From: Paracidovorax cattleyae
Lineage (GTDB): Bacteria > Pseudomonadota > Gammaproteobacteria > Burkholderiales > Burkholderiaceae_C
DNA length: 64,000 nt
Assembly: GCF_900104515.1 (NCBI RefSeq)
Contig: NZ_FNJL01000006.1
Span: 124,001-188,000, forward strand
Reading direction: 5' to 3'
The notes beneath the pieces were generated by a model. The model did not search any database. It was not told the DNA's origin and saw only the letters and a list, made by a program, of their open reading frames with translations. A program made the position numbers and the translations under genes. Positions 35,450 through 43,588 of this stretch are shown here, in pieces. Position 1 is the first letter of the stretch, and each line of letters starts with the position of its first letter.

Positions 35450-36436
35450 TTACTTCAGCCAGCCGCGCTTGCGGAAGTACCACATGGGCCCCACGGCGCT
35501 CGCCACCATCAGCGCGATGCCGTAGGCGTAGCCGTAGCTCCACTGCAGCTCCGGCATGAACTGGAAGTTCATCCCGTACACGCTCGCGATGAGCGTCGGA
35601 GGCAGCAACGCCACGCTCGCCACCGAGAAGATCTTGATGATCTTGTTCTGGTTGATGTTGATGAAGCCGACCGTGGCGTCCATCAGGAAGTTGATCTTGT
35701 CGAACAGGAACGCCGTGTGATTGTCCAGCGACTCGATGTCGCGCAGGATCTGCCGCGCGTCCTCGAACTGCTCGGCGTTCAGCATCTTGCTGCGCATCAT
35801 GAAGCTCACGGCGCGGCGCGTATCCATCACGTTGCGGCGGATGCGGCCGTTCAGGTCCTCCTGGCGCGCGATGGCGGCCAGCACCTCGCCGGCGCGCGCG
35901 TCGGTCACGTCGCCCGAGAGCACCTGGGTGCTGACTTCCTTGAGCGAGTCGTAGATGCCTTCGAGTGTGTCGGCGGAGTATTCCGCGTCCAGGTCGAAGA
36001 GCTTGAGCAGCACTTCCTTGGCATCCTCGATGAGGCCCGGCGCCCGGCGCGCACGCATGCGCAGCAGCCGGAAGACGGGCAGGTCCTCATCGTGGATGGA
36101 AAACAGCACGCCCTTGCTCTTGAGCGTGTCGTTGACCAGATTGAGGATGAAGGCCACGCGCACCGAGCGGGGGTTGTCCTCGTCGTCGATCAGGAAGTCG
36201 CTGCGGATGTGCAGTTCGCCGTTGTCTTCCTCGTAGAAGCGGGCCGACTCCTCGATGTCCTCGTCCATCGCGTCCGCGGGGATCTGCAGCCCGTAATGCT
36301 GCTTGATCCAGCGCTTCTCTTCGAGCGTGGGCGATTCCAGGTCCACCCAGATCGGCTGGAAGCGTGCGAGTTCTTCCAGGGATTCGATCTCTTCCTGGAC
36401 GAGGCGGCCGTTGGCGAGCGTGAAGATGTTGAGCAT
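35450..36436 (-). CDS. corA: magnesium/cobalt transporter CorA
   Basis: This 328-residue pentameric inner-membrane Mg2+ channel has a large cytoplasmic N-terminal domain rich in acidic residues (about 1-265) and two C-terminal membrane helices (about 270-290 and 303-322). The selectivity motif YGMNF lies in SVYGMNFQFMPEL, and a basic tail FRKRGWLK closes the protein. Length is near standard. It converges with the nucleosidase gene, with 10 bases between stops. The 233 bases upstream (36437-36669) hold no gene; I saw no Mg2+ riboswitch there. Confidence 0.96.
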   Translation of the reverse strand: MLNIFTLANGRLVQEEIESLEELARFQPIWVDLESPTLEEKRWIKQHYGLQIPADAMDEDIEESARFYEEDNGELHIRSDFLIDDEDNPRSVRVAFILNLVNDTLKSKGVLFSIHDEDLPVFRLLRMRARRAPGLIEDAKEVLLKLFDLDAEYSADTLEGIYDSLKEVSTQVLSGDVTDARAGEVLAAIARQEDLNGRIRRNVMDTRRAVSFMMRSKMLNAEQFEDARQILRDIESLDNHTAFLFDKINFLMDATVGFININQNKIIKIFSVASVALLPPTLIASVYGMNFQFMPELQWSYGYAYGIALMVASAVGPMWYFRKRGWLK

Positions 36437-36669
36437 GGGCTCGTTCCCGGTGGTTGGCGCTGCGGCGCCGTTGGCGAAGGGGTGCAGGGGGAGGTGCTTT
36501 CAATCCCCCGAAGGCCCTGGGCATGCCGGGAGTTGAAAGCTACCGACTGGGGTAGGTTTCCACGGAGCTTTCTCCAAAAAAGCAAGCTGCGAATTATCGC
36601 ATTGCGCAAGAGTGGCCGTATGACGGCCGCGTGTCAGGCAGGGCGGCCTGGATGGGCGCTGCGCGGGAC

Positions 36670-37479
36670 TCAGTGCCCGGCGGCCGGGGACGCCGGTGCC
36701 GCCGCCCGCACGTGCGCGAGCGCCCGGCACAGGTCGGCCCAGGCGGCGGCCTTGGCTTCGGGCGCGCGCAGAAGATAGGCCGGGTCGTAGGTGACGACGG
36801 CAGGCGTGCCGTCCGGCAACTGGTGCGCGGTGGCGCGCAGCCTGCCGAGCGGTTCGCGGCTGCCCAGCACGGCGCGGGCGGCTGGCAGGCCCAGCACCAG
36901 CACCATCGCCGGGCGCAGCGTGGCGATGGCGGCCTGCAGCGCCGCCGCGGCATCTTCCGGACCGTCCACCGCCCCGGGGGCGGCCCGCTCCACGGCGGAG
37001 AAATGCGCGCGCGGATGGCGGTGCAGGCGCATCGCGCGCAGCATGTTGTCCAGCAGCTTGCCCGTGTCTCCTGACAGCGGGCCTTCCGGTGATGGACTTT
37101 CGCCGATCACGAGCCAGCCACTTCCGAGCTCGGCGGGCGTGGCGGCCGGGTCGGCCTGCGGATAGAGGGGCTGCGGTGCATGGAGCCGCAGTACCGGCCC
37201 GGTGGCCTCCGGCATGCGCGCCCCGCCTGCGGGGGCTGCCGCGGTGGGCTGCACGGGGGCGGCGGGTCGTGGCGCGGCCGGCGCGGTCGTCTGCGGTACG
37301 CCTGCGGCTCCGGGCGGCGGCGGAGCGTGGACGGCGGCGGCGCGGACGGGTGCGGCCGGCTGCGCCGCCGGTGCCGGGGCTGCCTGCACTGCGGCCGGGG
37401 CCACGGGGGCGGGCGCCCATACGGTGATGCCCATTTCGGTCAGCATGGCACGCTGGCGGGCGTCGAGGTCGAGGCTCAT
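36670..37479 (-). CDS. uracil-DNA-glycosylase-fold protein lacking iron-sulfur cysteines
   Basis: This 269-residue protein ends in a family-4-like uracil-DNA glycosylase fold: WLVIGESPSPEGPLSGDTGKLLDNML (about 122-147), LRPAMVLVLGLPAARAVLG (about 189-206) and VVTYDPAYLLRAPEAKAAAWADL (about 228-250). Only one Cys (251) is present, so the usual four-cysteine [4Fe-4S] site is gone, and the expected HP of the second motif is DP (Asp232). The first 115 residues are a proline/alanine-rich linker. It overlaps rimI by 4 bases (ATGA), a conserved neighbour in the order. Enzymatic activity is doubtful; it may be a structural relic or have a new role. Confidence 0.78.
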   Translation of the reverse strand: MSLDLDARQRAMLTEMGITVWAPAPVAPAAVQAAPAPAAQPAAPVRAAAVHAPPPPGAAGVPQTTAPAAPRPAAPVQPTAAAPAGGARMPEATGPVLRLHAPQPLYPQADPAATPAELGSGWLVIGESPSPEGPLSGDTGKLLDNMLRAMRLHRHPRAHFSAVERAAPGAVDGPEDAAAALQAAIATLRPAMVLVLGLPAARAVLGSREPLGRLRATAHQLPDGTPAVVTYDPAYLLRAPEAKAAAWADLCRALAHVRAAAPASPAAGH

Positions 37480-37949
37480 AGGGGTCGGCTCATCACGATG
37501 GCGTCTTCGCGGCCCCCGTCCGCCGCGGGGTAATAGCGCTTGCGTTCCCCCACGGTGCGGAAGCCGTGGGCCAGGTAGATGTCGCGGGCGCGCTGGTTGC
37601 TCACGCGCACCTCCAGCCAGAGCCACTGGGCCCGCTGGCCGCGGGCCCAGAGCACGAGCGCATCGAGCAGCACGCGTGCCCAGCCCTGGCGCTGGTGCAC
37701 GGGCGCGACGGTGAGGTTGAGCAGGTGGACTTCGTCCACGCCGCGCATCGCCACGAAATAGCCGATCAGTTCCCCGTTGCCGGCCACCAGCAGCGGCGCC
37801 TCGTAGCCCGCTGCCAGTGCGTCCGTGAAATTGCCGCGCGTCCAGGGATGGGAATAGGCCTGCCGCTCGATCTCCAGCAATGCGTCCATGCGTCCGGGCG
37901 TGAGCGGCTCGAAGCGGACTTCGTCCGGATCGGGGAGGTGGGCGCTCAT
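37476..37949 (-). CDS. rimI: ribosomal protein S18-alanine N-acetyltransferase
   Basis: This 157-residue GNAT acetyltransferase modifies the N-terminal alanine of S18. EIERQAYSHPWTRGNFTDAL at the start, then LLNLTVAPVHQRQGWARVLLDALVLWAR (acetyl-CoA-binding motif A, about 75-102) and WLEVRVSNQRARDIYLAHGFRTVGERKRYY form the core. It overlaps tsaB upstream and the UDG-like gene downstream by 4 bases each, so the three are translationally coupled. The tsaB-rimI pair is widespread. S18 as substrate is established for the family. Confidence 0.92.
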   Translation of the reverse strand: MSAHLPDPDEVRFEPLTPGRMDALLEIERQAYSHPWTRGNFTDALAAGYEAPLLVAGNGELIGYFVAMRGVDEVHLLNLTVAPVHQRQGWARVLLDALVLWARGQRAQWLWLEVRVSNQRARDIYLAHGFRTVGERKRYYPAADGGREDAIVMSRPL

Positions 37950-38731
37950 GGCCGAGGGGATGCGCCAGCAGCGCGCGTGGCGTTGGATGGGGTGCCGGCG
38001 GCGGATGCCGCCTCGCGGGCTGCGGCCCGCTCGGCCGTGGTCTGCGCCACCTTGTCGCGGACATAGCGCGGCAGCGCGCCCGAAGCCGGCACCGCCTGGC
38101 CGGCGGACAGCAGCGCGGGCGCGAGGCGCAGCAGGGCTGCCGCCGTGGGCAGTGCGGCCACGTGCGCCGTGGGGGGGGCTGCGGGCGCGAGGCGCTCCCC
38201 ATAGGCGGCACGGGCATTGCCGGCCACGGCATGGCCTTCCGGCACCTGGACGGCTTCCGGAGCGCAGAGGCCGAAGGCGTCGCCGTCCGCTCCCTGCCAT
38301 CCTCCCTCCGCATGCCATGCGTAGCGGGCCGCATAGACCTCGTCCATCCGCGCGTCGAGCACTGCCACCACCTGCGTGCAGCCGTGGACGGCTCGGGCCT
38401 CTTCGGCGACCGCGAGCAGGGTGTCCACCGGCAGCACGGGCACACCCGTGCCGCCGCGGGCGCCGAACGCCAGGCCCTGGGCCACGGCGCAGGCCGTCCG
38501 CAACCCGGTGAAGGAGCCGGGCCCGCGGCCGAAGACGATGGCGTCCAGCGTATCGAACGACAGTCCGGCCTCCGACAGCAGTTCCCGGATCGCCGGCAGC
38601 AGCCCTGCCGACGCATGGGCTCCGCCCGGGGCGCTGCGCTGCCAGAGGCGCACCGGCCCGCCACCGGCCACCGGCCGCTGGACGGCGATGGACAGGGTGT
38701 CGGTGCTGGTGTCGAAGGCGAGCAGGTGCAT
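37946..38731 (-). CDS. tsaB: tRNA threonylcarbamoyladenosine biosynthesis protein TsaB
   Basis: This 261-residue ASKHA-fold partner of TsaD and TsaE is needed for t6A37 in tRNAs reading ANN codons. LLAFDTSTDTLSIAVQ starts the fold; VFGRGPGSFTGLRTACAVAQGLAFG is the TsaB signature (about 88-112) and DARMDEVYAARY follows. The C-terminal 40 residues are an alanine-rich extension beyond the usual length. ATG at 38731 is chosen because similarity starts at MHLLAFD. The TsaC/Sua5 gene that makes the precursor is at 43589. It diverges from dacB. Confidence 0.94.
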   Translation of the reverse strand: MHLLAFDTSTDTLSIAVQRPVAGGGPVRLWQRSAPGGAHASAGLLPAIRELLSEAGLSFDTLDAIVFGRGPGSFTGLRTACAVAQGLAFGARGGTGVPVLPVDTLLAVAEEARAVHGCTQVVAVLDARMDEVYAARYAWHAEGGWQGADGDAFGLCAPEAVQVPEGHAVAGNARAAYGERLAPAAPPTAHVAALPTAAALLRLAPALLSAGQAVPASGALPRYVRDKVAQTTAERAAAREAASAAGTPSNATRAAGASPRP

Positions 38732-38854
38732 GGTGCGATGGGGCGGCGGACCCGCGGCCGCGGTGTGCCGGACGGGTGGGGCGTGCAAGAGGGTGGATTA
38801 TCCGCGCTGCGTCCCGGGCTGGGCGCTCCAGGGGCATCGCTAGACTCCCGGGCC

Positions 38855-40372
38855 ATGCCCGCAAAAACCCATTCTCCGACCCGCCGCCCCTCCGCAGCCC
38901 TGCGTCGCCTGCTGGTCCTGGCGGCCTGCATGGCCTGCGGGGTACTTTCTCCGCCCCTGGCGCTCGCCCAGCCGCAGAAAGCCGTTCCGGCCGCCGCCGG
39001 GCGTCCCGCGGCGACCACCCTGCCGGCCGCGGTGGAGGCCGCCCTGCAGCGCGCCAGGGTGCCCTCCGATGCCGTCGCCTTCGTGGTGGCCGATGCCGAC
39101 GGCCGCCAGGCACCGCGCCTGTCCTGGCGCGCGCAGGAGCCCATGAACCCGGCATCGGTGATGAAGCTCGTCACCACCTACGCCGCGCTGGAACTGCTGG
39201 GGCCGGCCTACACCTGGGACACCCCGGTCTATCTGGACGCCATGCCGCAGGGCGGCAGCCTGCGCGGCAATGTGTACATCAAGGGCGTGGGCGACCCGCA
39301 ACTGGTGATGGAGCGGCTCTGGCTGATGCTGCGGCGCCTGCAGGCACAGGGCGTGCAGGTCATCGTCGGGGACATCGTGCTCGACCGTTCCGCCTTCGAT
39401 CTGCCCTCCCATGACGCCGGGCTGTTCGACGGTGAGCCGCTGCGCCCCTACAACGCCGCACCGGATGCGCTGCTGGTCAATTTCAAATCCGTCACGCTGA
39501 CCTTCGTGCCCGACGTGGCGGCCGGCCTGGCGCGCGTGGCGGCCGAGCCGCCGATGGCCGGGGCGCCCTGGCCCGCCACGGTGCCGCTCGCGGCCCCGGG
39601 CACGGAGTGCGGTGACTGGCGCGCTGCGCTGCGGCCCGAGACGGCGGCAGGCGATGCCGCGGGCAGCGTCTCTTTCCAGGGCGTGTTCTCCGCAGCCTGC
39701 GGCGAGCGCGTCTGGTTCGTGGCGCCGCCCGATCCGCAGGGGTTCGCGGCCCGCGCGGTGGAAGGCATGTGGCGCGAACTGGGCGGCAAGCTCACCGGCA
39801 GCGTGCGGGAAGGAAAGGTGCCCGCGGGGCTCGCGCCATCGTTCACCGTATCGTCCCCGCCCCTGGCCGACGCGGTGCGCGCCATCAACAAATACAGCAA
39901 CAACGTGATGACGCAGCAGGTCTTCCTGACCATCGCGCTTCAGAAGAATGGCACGGCCACTTTCGACGGCGCGCGCAACGCGGTGGCCCAGTGGTGGCGC
40001 CAGCGCGTGCCGGGGGCGGAGCCGCCCGTGCTGGACAACGGCGCGGGCCTGAGCCGCGAGGCGCGCGTGAGCGCGGCGTCGCTCGCGCGCATGCTGCAGG
40101 CGGCATGGGCCTCGCCGGTCATGCCGGAGCTGTTGTCCTCCCTGCCCATCGCCGGAACGGATGGCACCCTGCGCCGCTCCGCGATGGGCCGAGCTGTCCG
40201 TGCCGCGCACCTCAAGACCGGTACGCTGCGCGACGTGTCCGCGCTCGCCGGCATCGTGCACGCTGCGGGAGGGCGCCGCTACGTGGTCGTGGCGCTGGCC
40301 AACCACCCCAACGCCGCCGCGGCCCGCCCGGCCATGGAGGCGCTGGTGGACTGGGCCGCGTCGGAGCGCTGA
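38855..40372 (+). CDS. dacB: D-alanyl-D-alanine carboxypeptidase/endopeptidase (PBP4)
   Basis: This 505-residue periplasmic class C penicillin-binding protein trims peptidoglycan peptides. A signal peptide ends near LALAQ. The three active-site motifs are present: SVMK (Ser101, Lys104), SNN (about 348-350) and KTG in HLKTGTLRDVSALAG. GDPQLVMERLW and LFDGEPLRPYNAAPDALLVNF are typical of the large insertion domain of PBP4. It diverges from tsaB. Whether it acts as carboxypeptidase, endopeptidase or both is not shown by sequence. Length is normal for the family. Confidence 0.95.
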   Translation: MPAKTHSPTRRPSAALRRLLVLAACMACGVLSPPLALAQPQKAVPAAAGRPAATTLPAAVEAALQRARVPSDAVAFVVADADGRQAPRLSWRAQEPMNPASVMKLVTTYAALELLGPAYTWDTPVYLDAMPQGGSLRGNVYIKGVGDPQLVMERLWLMLRRLQAQGVQVIVGDIVLDRSAFDLPSHDAGLFDGEPLRPYNAAPDALLVNFKSVTLTFVPDVAAGLARVAAEPPMAGAPWPATVPLAAPGTECGDWRAALRPETAAGDAAGSVSFQGVFSAACGERVWFVAPPDPQGFAARAVEGMWRELGGKLTGSVREGKVPAGLAPSFTVSSPPLADAVRAINKYSNNVMTQQVFLTIALQKNGTATFDGARNAVAQWWRQRVPGAEPPVLDNGAGLSREARVSAASLARMLQAAWASPVMPELLSSLPIAGTDGTLRRSAMGRAVRAAHLKTGTLRDVSALAGIVHAAGGRRYVVVALANHPNAAAARPAMEALVDWAASER

Positions 40373-40564
40373 GGCCGGGGCGCAACACGCAGGACGACCA
40401 GGCGGGGTAGCATCCCAATGGTTGAGTGGGGCGCACGACTTATCTTGCAGACCCGGCGGGGAGGGTATCGGTGATTCCCCTGCCCTGCGTGGAATGTCTG
40501 CGGGATTACGATGGGTTCCGGTAAAGCGCACGATCGTGCTTTTTTCATTCCATACGGAGCAAAC

Positions 40565-41722
40565 GTGATCTCTAAAACCATCTACAACAGAGCGTCCTGG
40601 TCCGTGGTGGCCGCCGCCTGCATGCTCGCGGCCTGCGGCGGAGGCGGTTCCGACACCACGCCGGCAGCGCGGGTGACGTCCGTGAAGGTCATGGGCGACA
40701 GCCTGGCCGACAGCGGCACCTTCGGCTTCAAGTTCACCGTGCAGGGCACGGCAGCCACCGGCGCGGGCTCCACGCAGATCTGGCCCGAACGCGTCGCGGC
40801 CAACTACGGCCAGACGCTGTGCGCGCACTACCTCTCCAATGGCAGTGGCACCGCCTTCAACACCAGCTCCAGCTGCACCAACTATGCGGTGGCTGGCAGC
40901 CGCATCAACAACCCCACGGCGCCGAATGCGCCCGCCTCGATTCTCCAGCAGATCAGGGACGCCGGCGCGGCCGGATTCTCCGACGGCGATCTCGTCCTGA
41001 TCGATGGCGGCGGCAATGACGCCGCGGACATCATCGGCGCCTACCTGCGCGTATCCCGCGACGGCGGCGCCACCTACCGCGCGCTGCTGCTCACGCAGCT
41101 CGACGCAGCCACCGTTTCCAGCGCCTTCGCGGGTGGTGCCGCCGGGCTTGCCCAGGCGGGCGGCCTGTACATGCAGGCGGTGGCCACGCAGTTCGCAGCC
41201 ACCATCCGCGCCAACGTCCTGGACAAGGGCGCCAAGCGGGTCGCCGTGCTCAACGCGCCGGGCGTGACGCTCACGCCGCGCTTCCGCTTCGTGCTGGCCG
41301 GCATCGCCGCGGCCAATGGCTCCGCCGCGGCCACCCAGGCCGCCACGGTGTTCGATGGCTGGGTGCAGGCCTTCAACGCCAAGCTCGGCGCCTCGCTGAG
41401 CGGCGACAGCCGCGTGACGGTGGTGGACTTCTACAGCAATTTCAAAGACCAGGCCGTCAATCCCGCCCAGTACCAGCTGACCAACGTCACCACCCCGGCC
41501 TGCCCCGTCGCGGGCACGGACAGCGATGGCCTGCCCACCTACAACTTCCCCACCTGCACCGCGGCCGCCCTCTCGGCCTCCACTCCGCCTGCGGGTGCCA
41601 CCGGCGGCGCCGACTGGTGGAAGAGCTACGGCTTTGCCGACAGCTTCCATCCCACCCCCTATGGACATCAGCTGATCGGCCAGCTGGTGGCTCGTTCGCT
41701 CGCCCAGGCCGGCTGGCTCTGA
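40565..41722 (+). CDS. SGNH/GDSL hydrolase family lipoprotein (catalytic residues intact)
   Basis: This 385-residue predicted lipoprotein has lipobox MLAACGGGG (Cys 24). SGNH blocks are complete: VMGDSLADSG (Ser46), LVLIDGGGNDAADI (Asn), and FADSFHPTPYGH (Asp-x-x-His). Such esterases/lipases cleave acyl esters on the cell surface or outside. The GTG at 40565 is chosen because GGAG lies 7 bases upstream. It ends 20 bases before ompW, likely one transcript. A related but catalytically degenerate protein is encoded at 42542 on the other strand. The substrate is unknown. Confidence 0.85.
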   Translation: MISKTIYNRASWSVVAAACMLAACGGGGSDTTPAARVTSVKVMGDSLADSGTFGFKFTVQGTAATGAGSTQIWPERVAANYGQTLCAHYLSNGSGTAFNTSSSCTNYAVAGSRINNPTAPNAPASILQQIRDAGAAGFSDGDLVLIDGGGNDAADIIGAYLRVSRDGGATYRALLLTQLDAATVSSAFAGGAAGLAQAGGLYMQAVATQFAATIRANVLDKGAKRVAVLNAPGVTLTPRFRFVLAGIAAANGSAAATQAATVFDGWVQAFNAKLGASLSGDSRVTVVDFYSNFKDQAVNPAQYQLTNVTTPACPVAGTDSDGLPTYNFPTCTAAALSASTPPAGATGGADWWKSYGFADSFHPTPYGHQLIGQLVARSLAQAGWL

Positions 41723-41742
41723 TGCGGACAGGAGTATTCGCC

Positions 41743-42435
41743 ATGGCTCGATTCCTCTCTCTCCGTCCTTCATCCACCGCGCTGACCGCCGGCGTACTGG
41801 CGCTGCTCGCCTGCTCCGGCGCGTCGGCGCAGGTCGCCGGCACCTGGAGCGTGCGCCTGGGCGCCACGCACATCTCGCCCCAGGTCAAGAGCGGCAACCT
41901 GTCTGCTCCTGCCTTCCCCAACACGCAGGTGGATGTGGGCTCGGACACCACTCTCACCGGCGGCATCAACTACATGGTGACCGACAACTGGGCGGTCGAC
42001 GTGCCGTTCGGCCTGCCGTTCAAGCATGAATTCCGGGGCGCCGGCGCCATTGCCGGCGTGGGCAAGGTCGGCGAGACCAAGGTGCTGCCTGCCACCGTGT
42101 TCGCGCAATACCGCTTCGGCGAGGCGAAGTCCGCTTTCCGGCCCTACGTGGGGCTGGGCGTGACCTATGCCAAGTTCTTCAAGGAGCGCACCACCGCCAC
42201 GCTGAACGGCCTGACGGGTGGCACGCTTGCCAACCCCACCACGGCTTCCATCGACGACAAGTGGGGCATCACGCCGCAGATCGGCTTCGTCTGGAACATC
42301 GACGAGAAGTGGTTCGTCGATGCGTCCTACTACAAGAGCTTCCTGAAGACCAAGACGCATCTGTCCAGCGGGCAGACCATCGACATCCGCCTGAACCCCA
42401 ACGTCTTCGCCGTGGGCATCGGCTACCGGTTCTGA
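41743..42435 (+). CDS. ompW: OmpW family outer-membrane protein
   Basis: This 230-residue outer-membrane protein forms an eight-stranded barrel with a hydrophobic channel. A signal peptide ends at SGASAQ; WSVRLGATHISPQVKSGNL, NYMVTDNWAVDVPFGLPFKHEF, FRPYVGLGVTYAKFF and the last strand PNVFAVGIGYRF with terminal Phe are characteristic. The start is ATG at 41743, with ACAGGAG 8 bases upstream; an ATG at 41722 overlaps the previous stop. A two-way terminator follows at 42457. OmpW proteins are linked to small hydrophobic molecules and stress, but the role here is not shown. Confidence 0.93.
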   Translation: MARFLSLRPSSTALTAGVLALLACSGASAQVAGTWSVRLGATHISPQVKSGNLSAPAFPNTQVDVGSDTTLTGGINYMVTDNWAVDVPFGLPFKHEFRGAGAIAGVGKVGETKVLPATVFAQYRFGEAKSAFRPYVGLGVTYAKFFKERTTATLNGLTGGTLANPTTASIDDKWGITPQIGFVWNIDEKWFVDASYYKSFLKTKTHLSSGQTIDIRLNPNVFAVGIGYRF

Positions 42436-42456
42436 ACCGCGAAGCGATGGCGCATG

Positions 42457-42485
42457 AAAAAGCCGACCCTCGGGTCGGCTTTTTC
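42457..42485. terminator. bidirectional intrinsic terminator between ompW and the second SGNH gene
   Basis: AGCCGACCC and GGGTCGGCT form a perfect 9-bp stem with a two-base loop, flanked by A-run and T-run, so it can end transcription of ompW on the plus strand and of the SGNH gene on the minus strand. Confidence 0.9.
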
Positions 42486-42541
42486 CTTGGCGCCTCGATG
42501 GGGCCGGACCGCACCGGCGCGCGCCGGTGCGGCAGGGCGCA

Positions 42542-43492
42542 TCACCAGCGGGCGCGCAGGCGGTCGTAGGCGTAGGTGCCGAACTGGCGGTGGGCCGAAG
42601 GCGTCATGTAGATGCTGTCGGCGAACACGTAGCGGTTCTGGTCCGCGCCGCTCACCAGGGTGGATGCATTGCAGCGCAGCGAGCTCACCTGGCCCGTGCC
42701 GATGCCGATGTCGTTGCCCGGGGCAACCGACGTGCACACGGGGTTGTCCTTGTTGTCGAAGTTGTATCCGCTCGGGGAGCCGATGAACAGGTTGCCGTAG
42801 TACTCCAGGTCCACGTAGAGCACGGTCTTGCCCAGGTCCTCGATGTTCACGAGCAGGGACTGGTTGAAGCGCGTGCTCGCGGTGCTCAGCAGGCTCTGCT
42901 GGCCCAGCGCCACGGCCCAGGGGCTCTTGCCGAGGTCGTAGGTGCCGGTCACCACCACGTGCTTGGCGCCTGCGTTCGACAGGCGGCGCACCTGGGCGGC
43001 CATATCGCTTCCGGCGGTGGCCGCCGCCGCGAGGAACTGGTCGTTCGTCATCGTGCCGGCATTGACGGCCGACATGCCGGCGATGAGGTCGCTGATACCG
43101 CCGTTCATGAGCACGAGGTTGCTGTCGCCCAGCGTGTTGGACGCCAGGAACGTGGTGATCTGCTGGGTGATGGAAGGCGCAGAGCCGCCTGCGGCATCGG
43201 TGGAGGCCGTCACCCGGGCGTTGCCCTGGGCGTAGGCCGTGCCGCCCGCCGAGGAGGGCCTGAGCGTGCCCCCGTAATTGTTGGCGATCTGCAGCGTCCA
43301 GTTGTTGGTGGAGCTGTCATTCACGGTGTAGAGGGCACCGTTCTGGCCTACGTCGGTGAAGGCATCGCCGAAGGTGACGATGCGGTCGGGCGAGAGCGCC
43401 GACTCCGTGGTGCTGGAACCGCAGGCTGCCACGAGCGCCGCCGATGCACAGGCGGCGATCAGGAATGAGCGGCGCATCCAATTTGCTGCCAT
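42542..43492 (-). CDS. SGNH-fold lipoprotein with lost catalytic residues
   Basis: This 316-residue predicted lipoprotein (lipobox ALVAACG, Cys 24) has the SGNH/GDSL fold, but all catalytic blocks have changed. GDSL is GDAF (Ala44 for the nucleophilic Ser), the Asn block is NGGISDL (Ser for Asn), and the final Asp-x-x-His is ADSIYMTPSAH (Tyr where the paralogue at 40565 has His). Length and block spacing are kept, so the fold seems maintained. GGAG lies 8 bases before the ATG at 43492. It is likely not an esterase; a binding or structural role is possible. Confidence 0.82.
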   Translation of the reverse strand: MAANWMRRSFLIAACASAALVAACGSSTTESALSPDRIVTFGDAFTDVGQNGALYTVNDSSTNNWTLQIANNYGGTLRPSSAGGTAYAQGNARVTASTDAAGGSAPSITQQITTFLASNTLGDSNLVLMNGGISDLIAGMSAVNAGTMTNDQFLAAAATAGSDMAAQVRRLSNAGAKHVVVTGTYDLGKSPWAVALGQQSLLSTASTRFNQSLLVNIEDLGKTVLYVDLEYYGNLFIGSPSGYNFDNKDNPVCTSVAPGNDIGIGTGQVSSLRCNASTLVSGADQNRYVFADSIYMTPSAHRQFGTYAYDRLRARW

Positions 43493-43588
43493 ATGTTGTT
43501 CTCCAGAAAAATTGAGCAAGAGTGTAACGACTGGCGCTGTAAGGCTTTGCAACCGGGCGTGTCGCCGAGGCGTCGCAGTGAATGCGGT

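Noticed and set aside
36437-36669. Possible Mg2+ riboswitch upstream of corA
   Set aside because: I found no long structured element or conserved M-box sequence in the 233 bases; only ordinary leader sequence.
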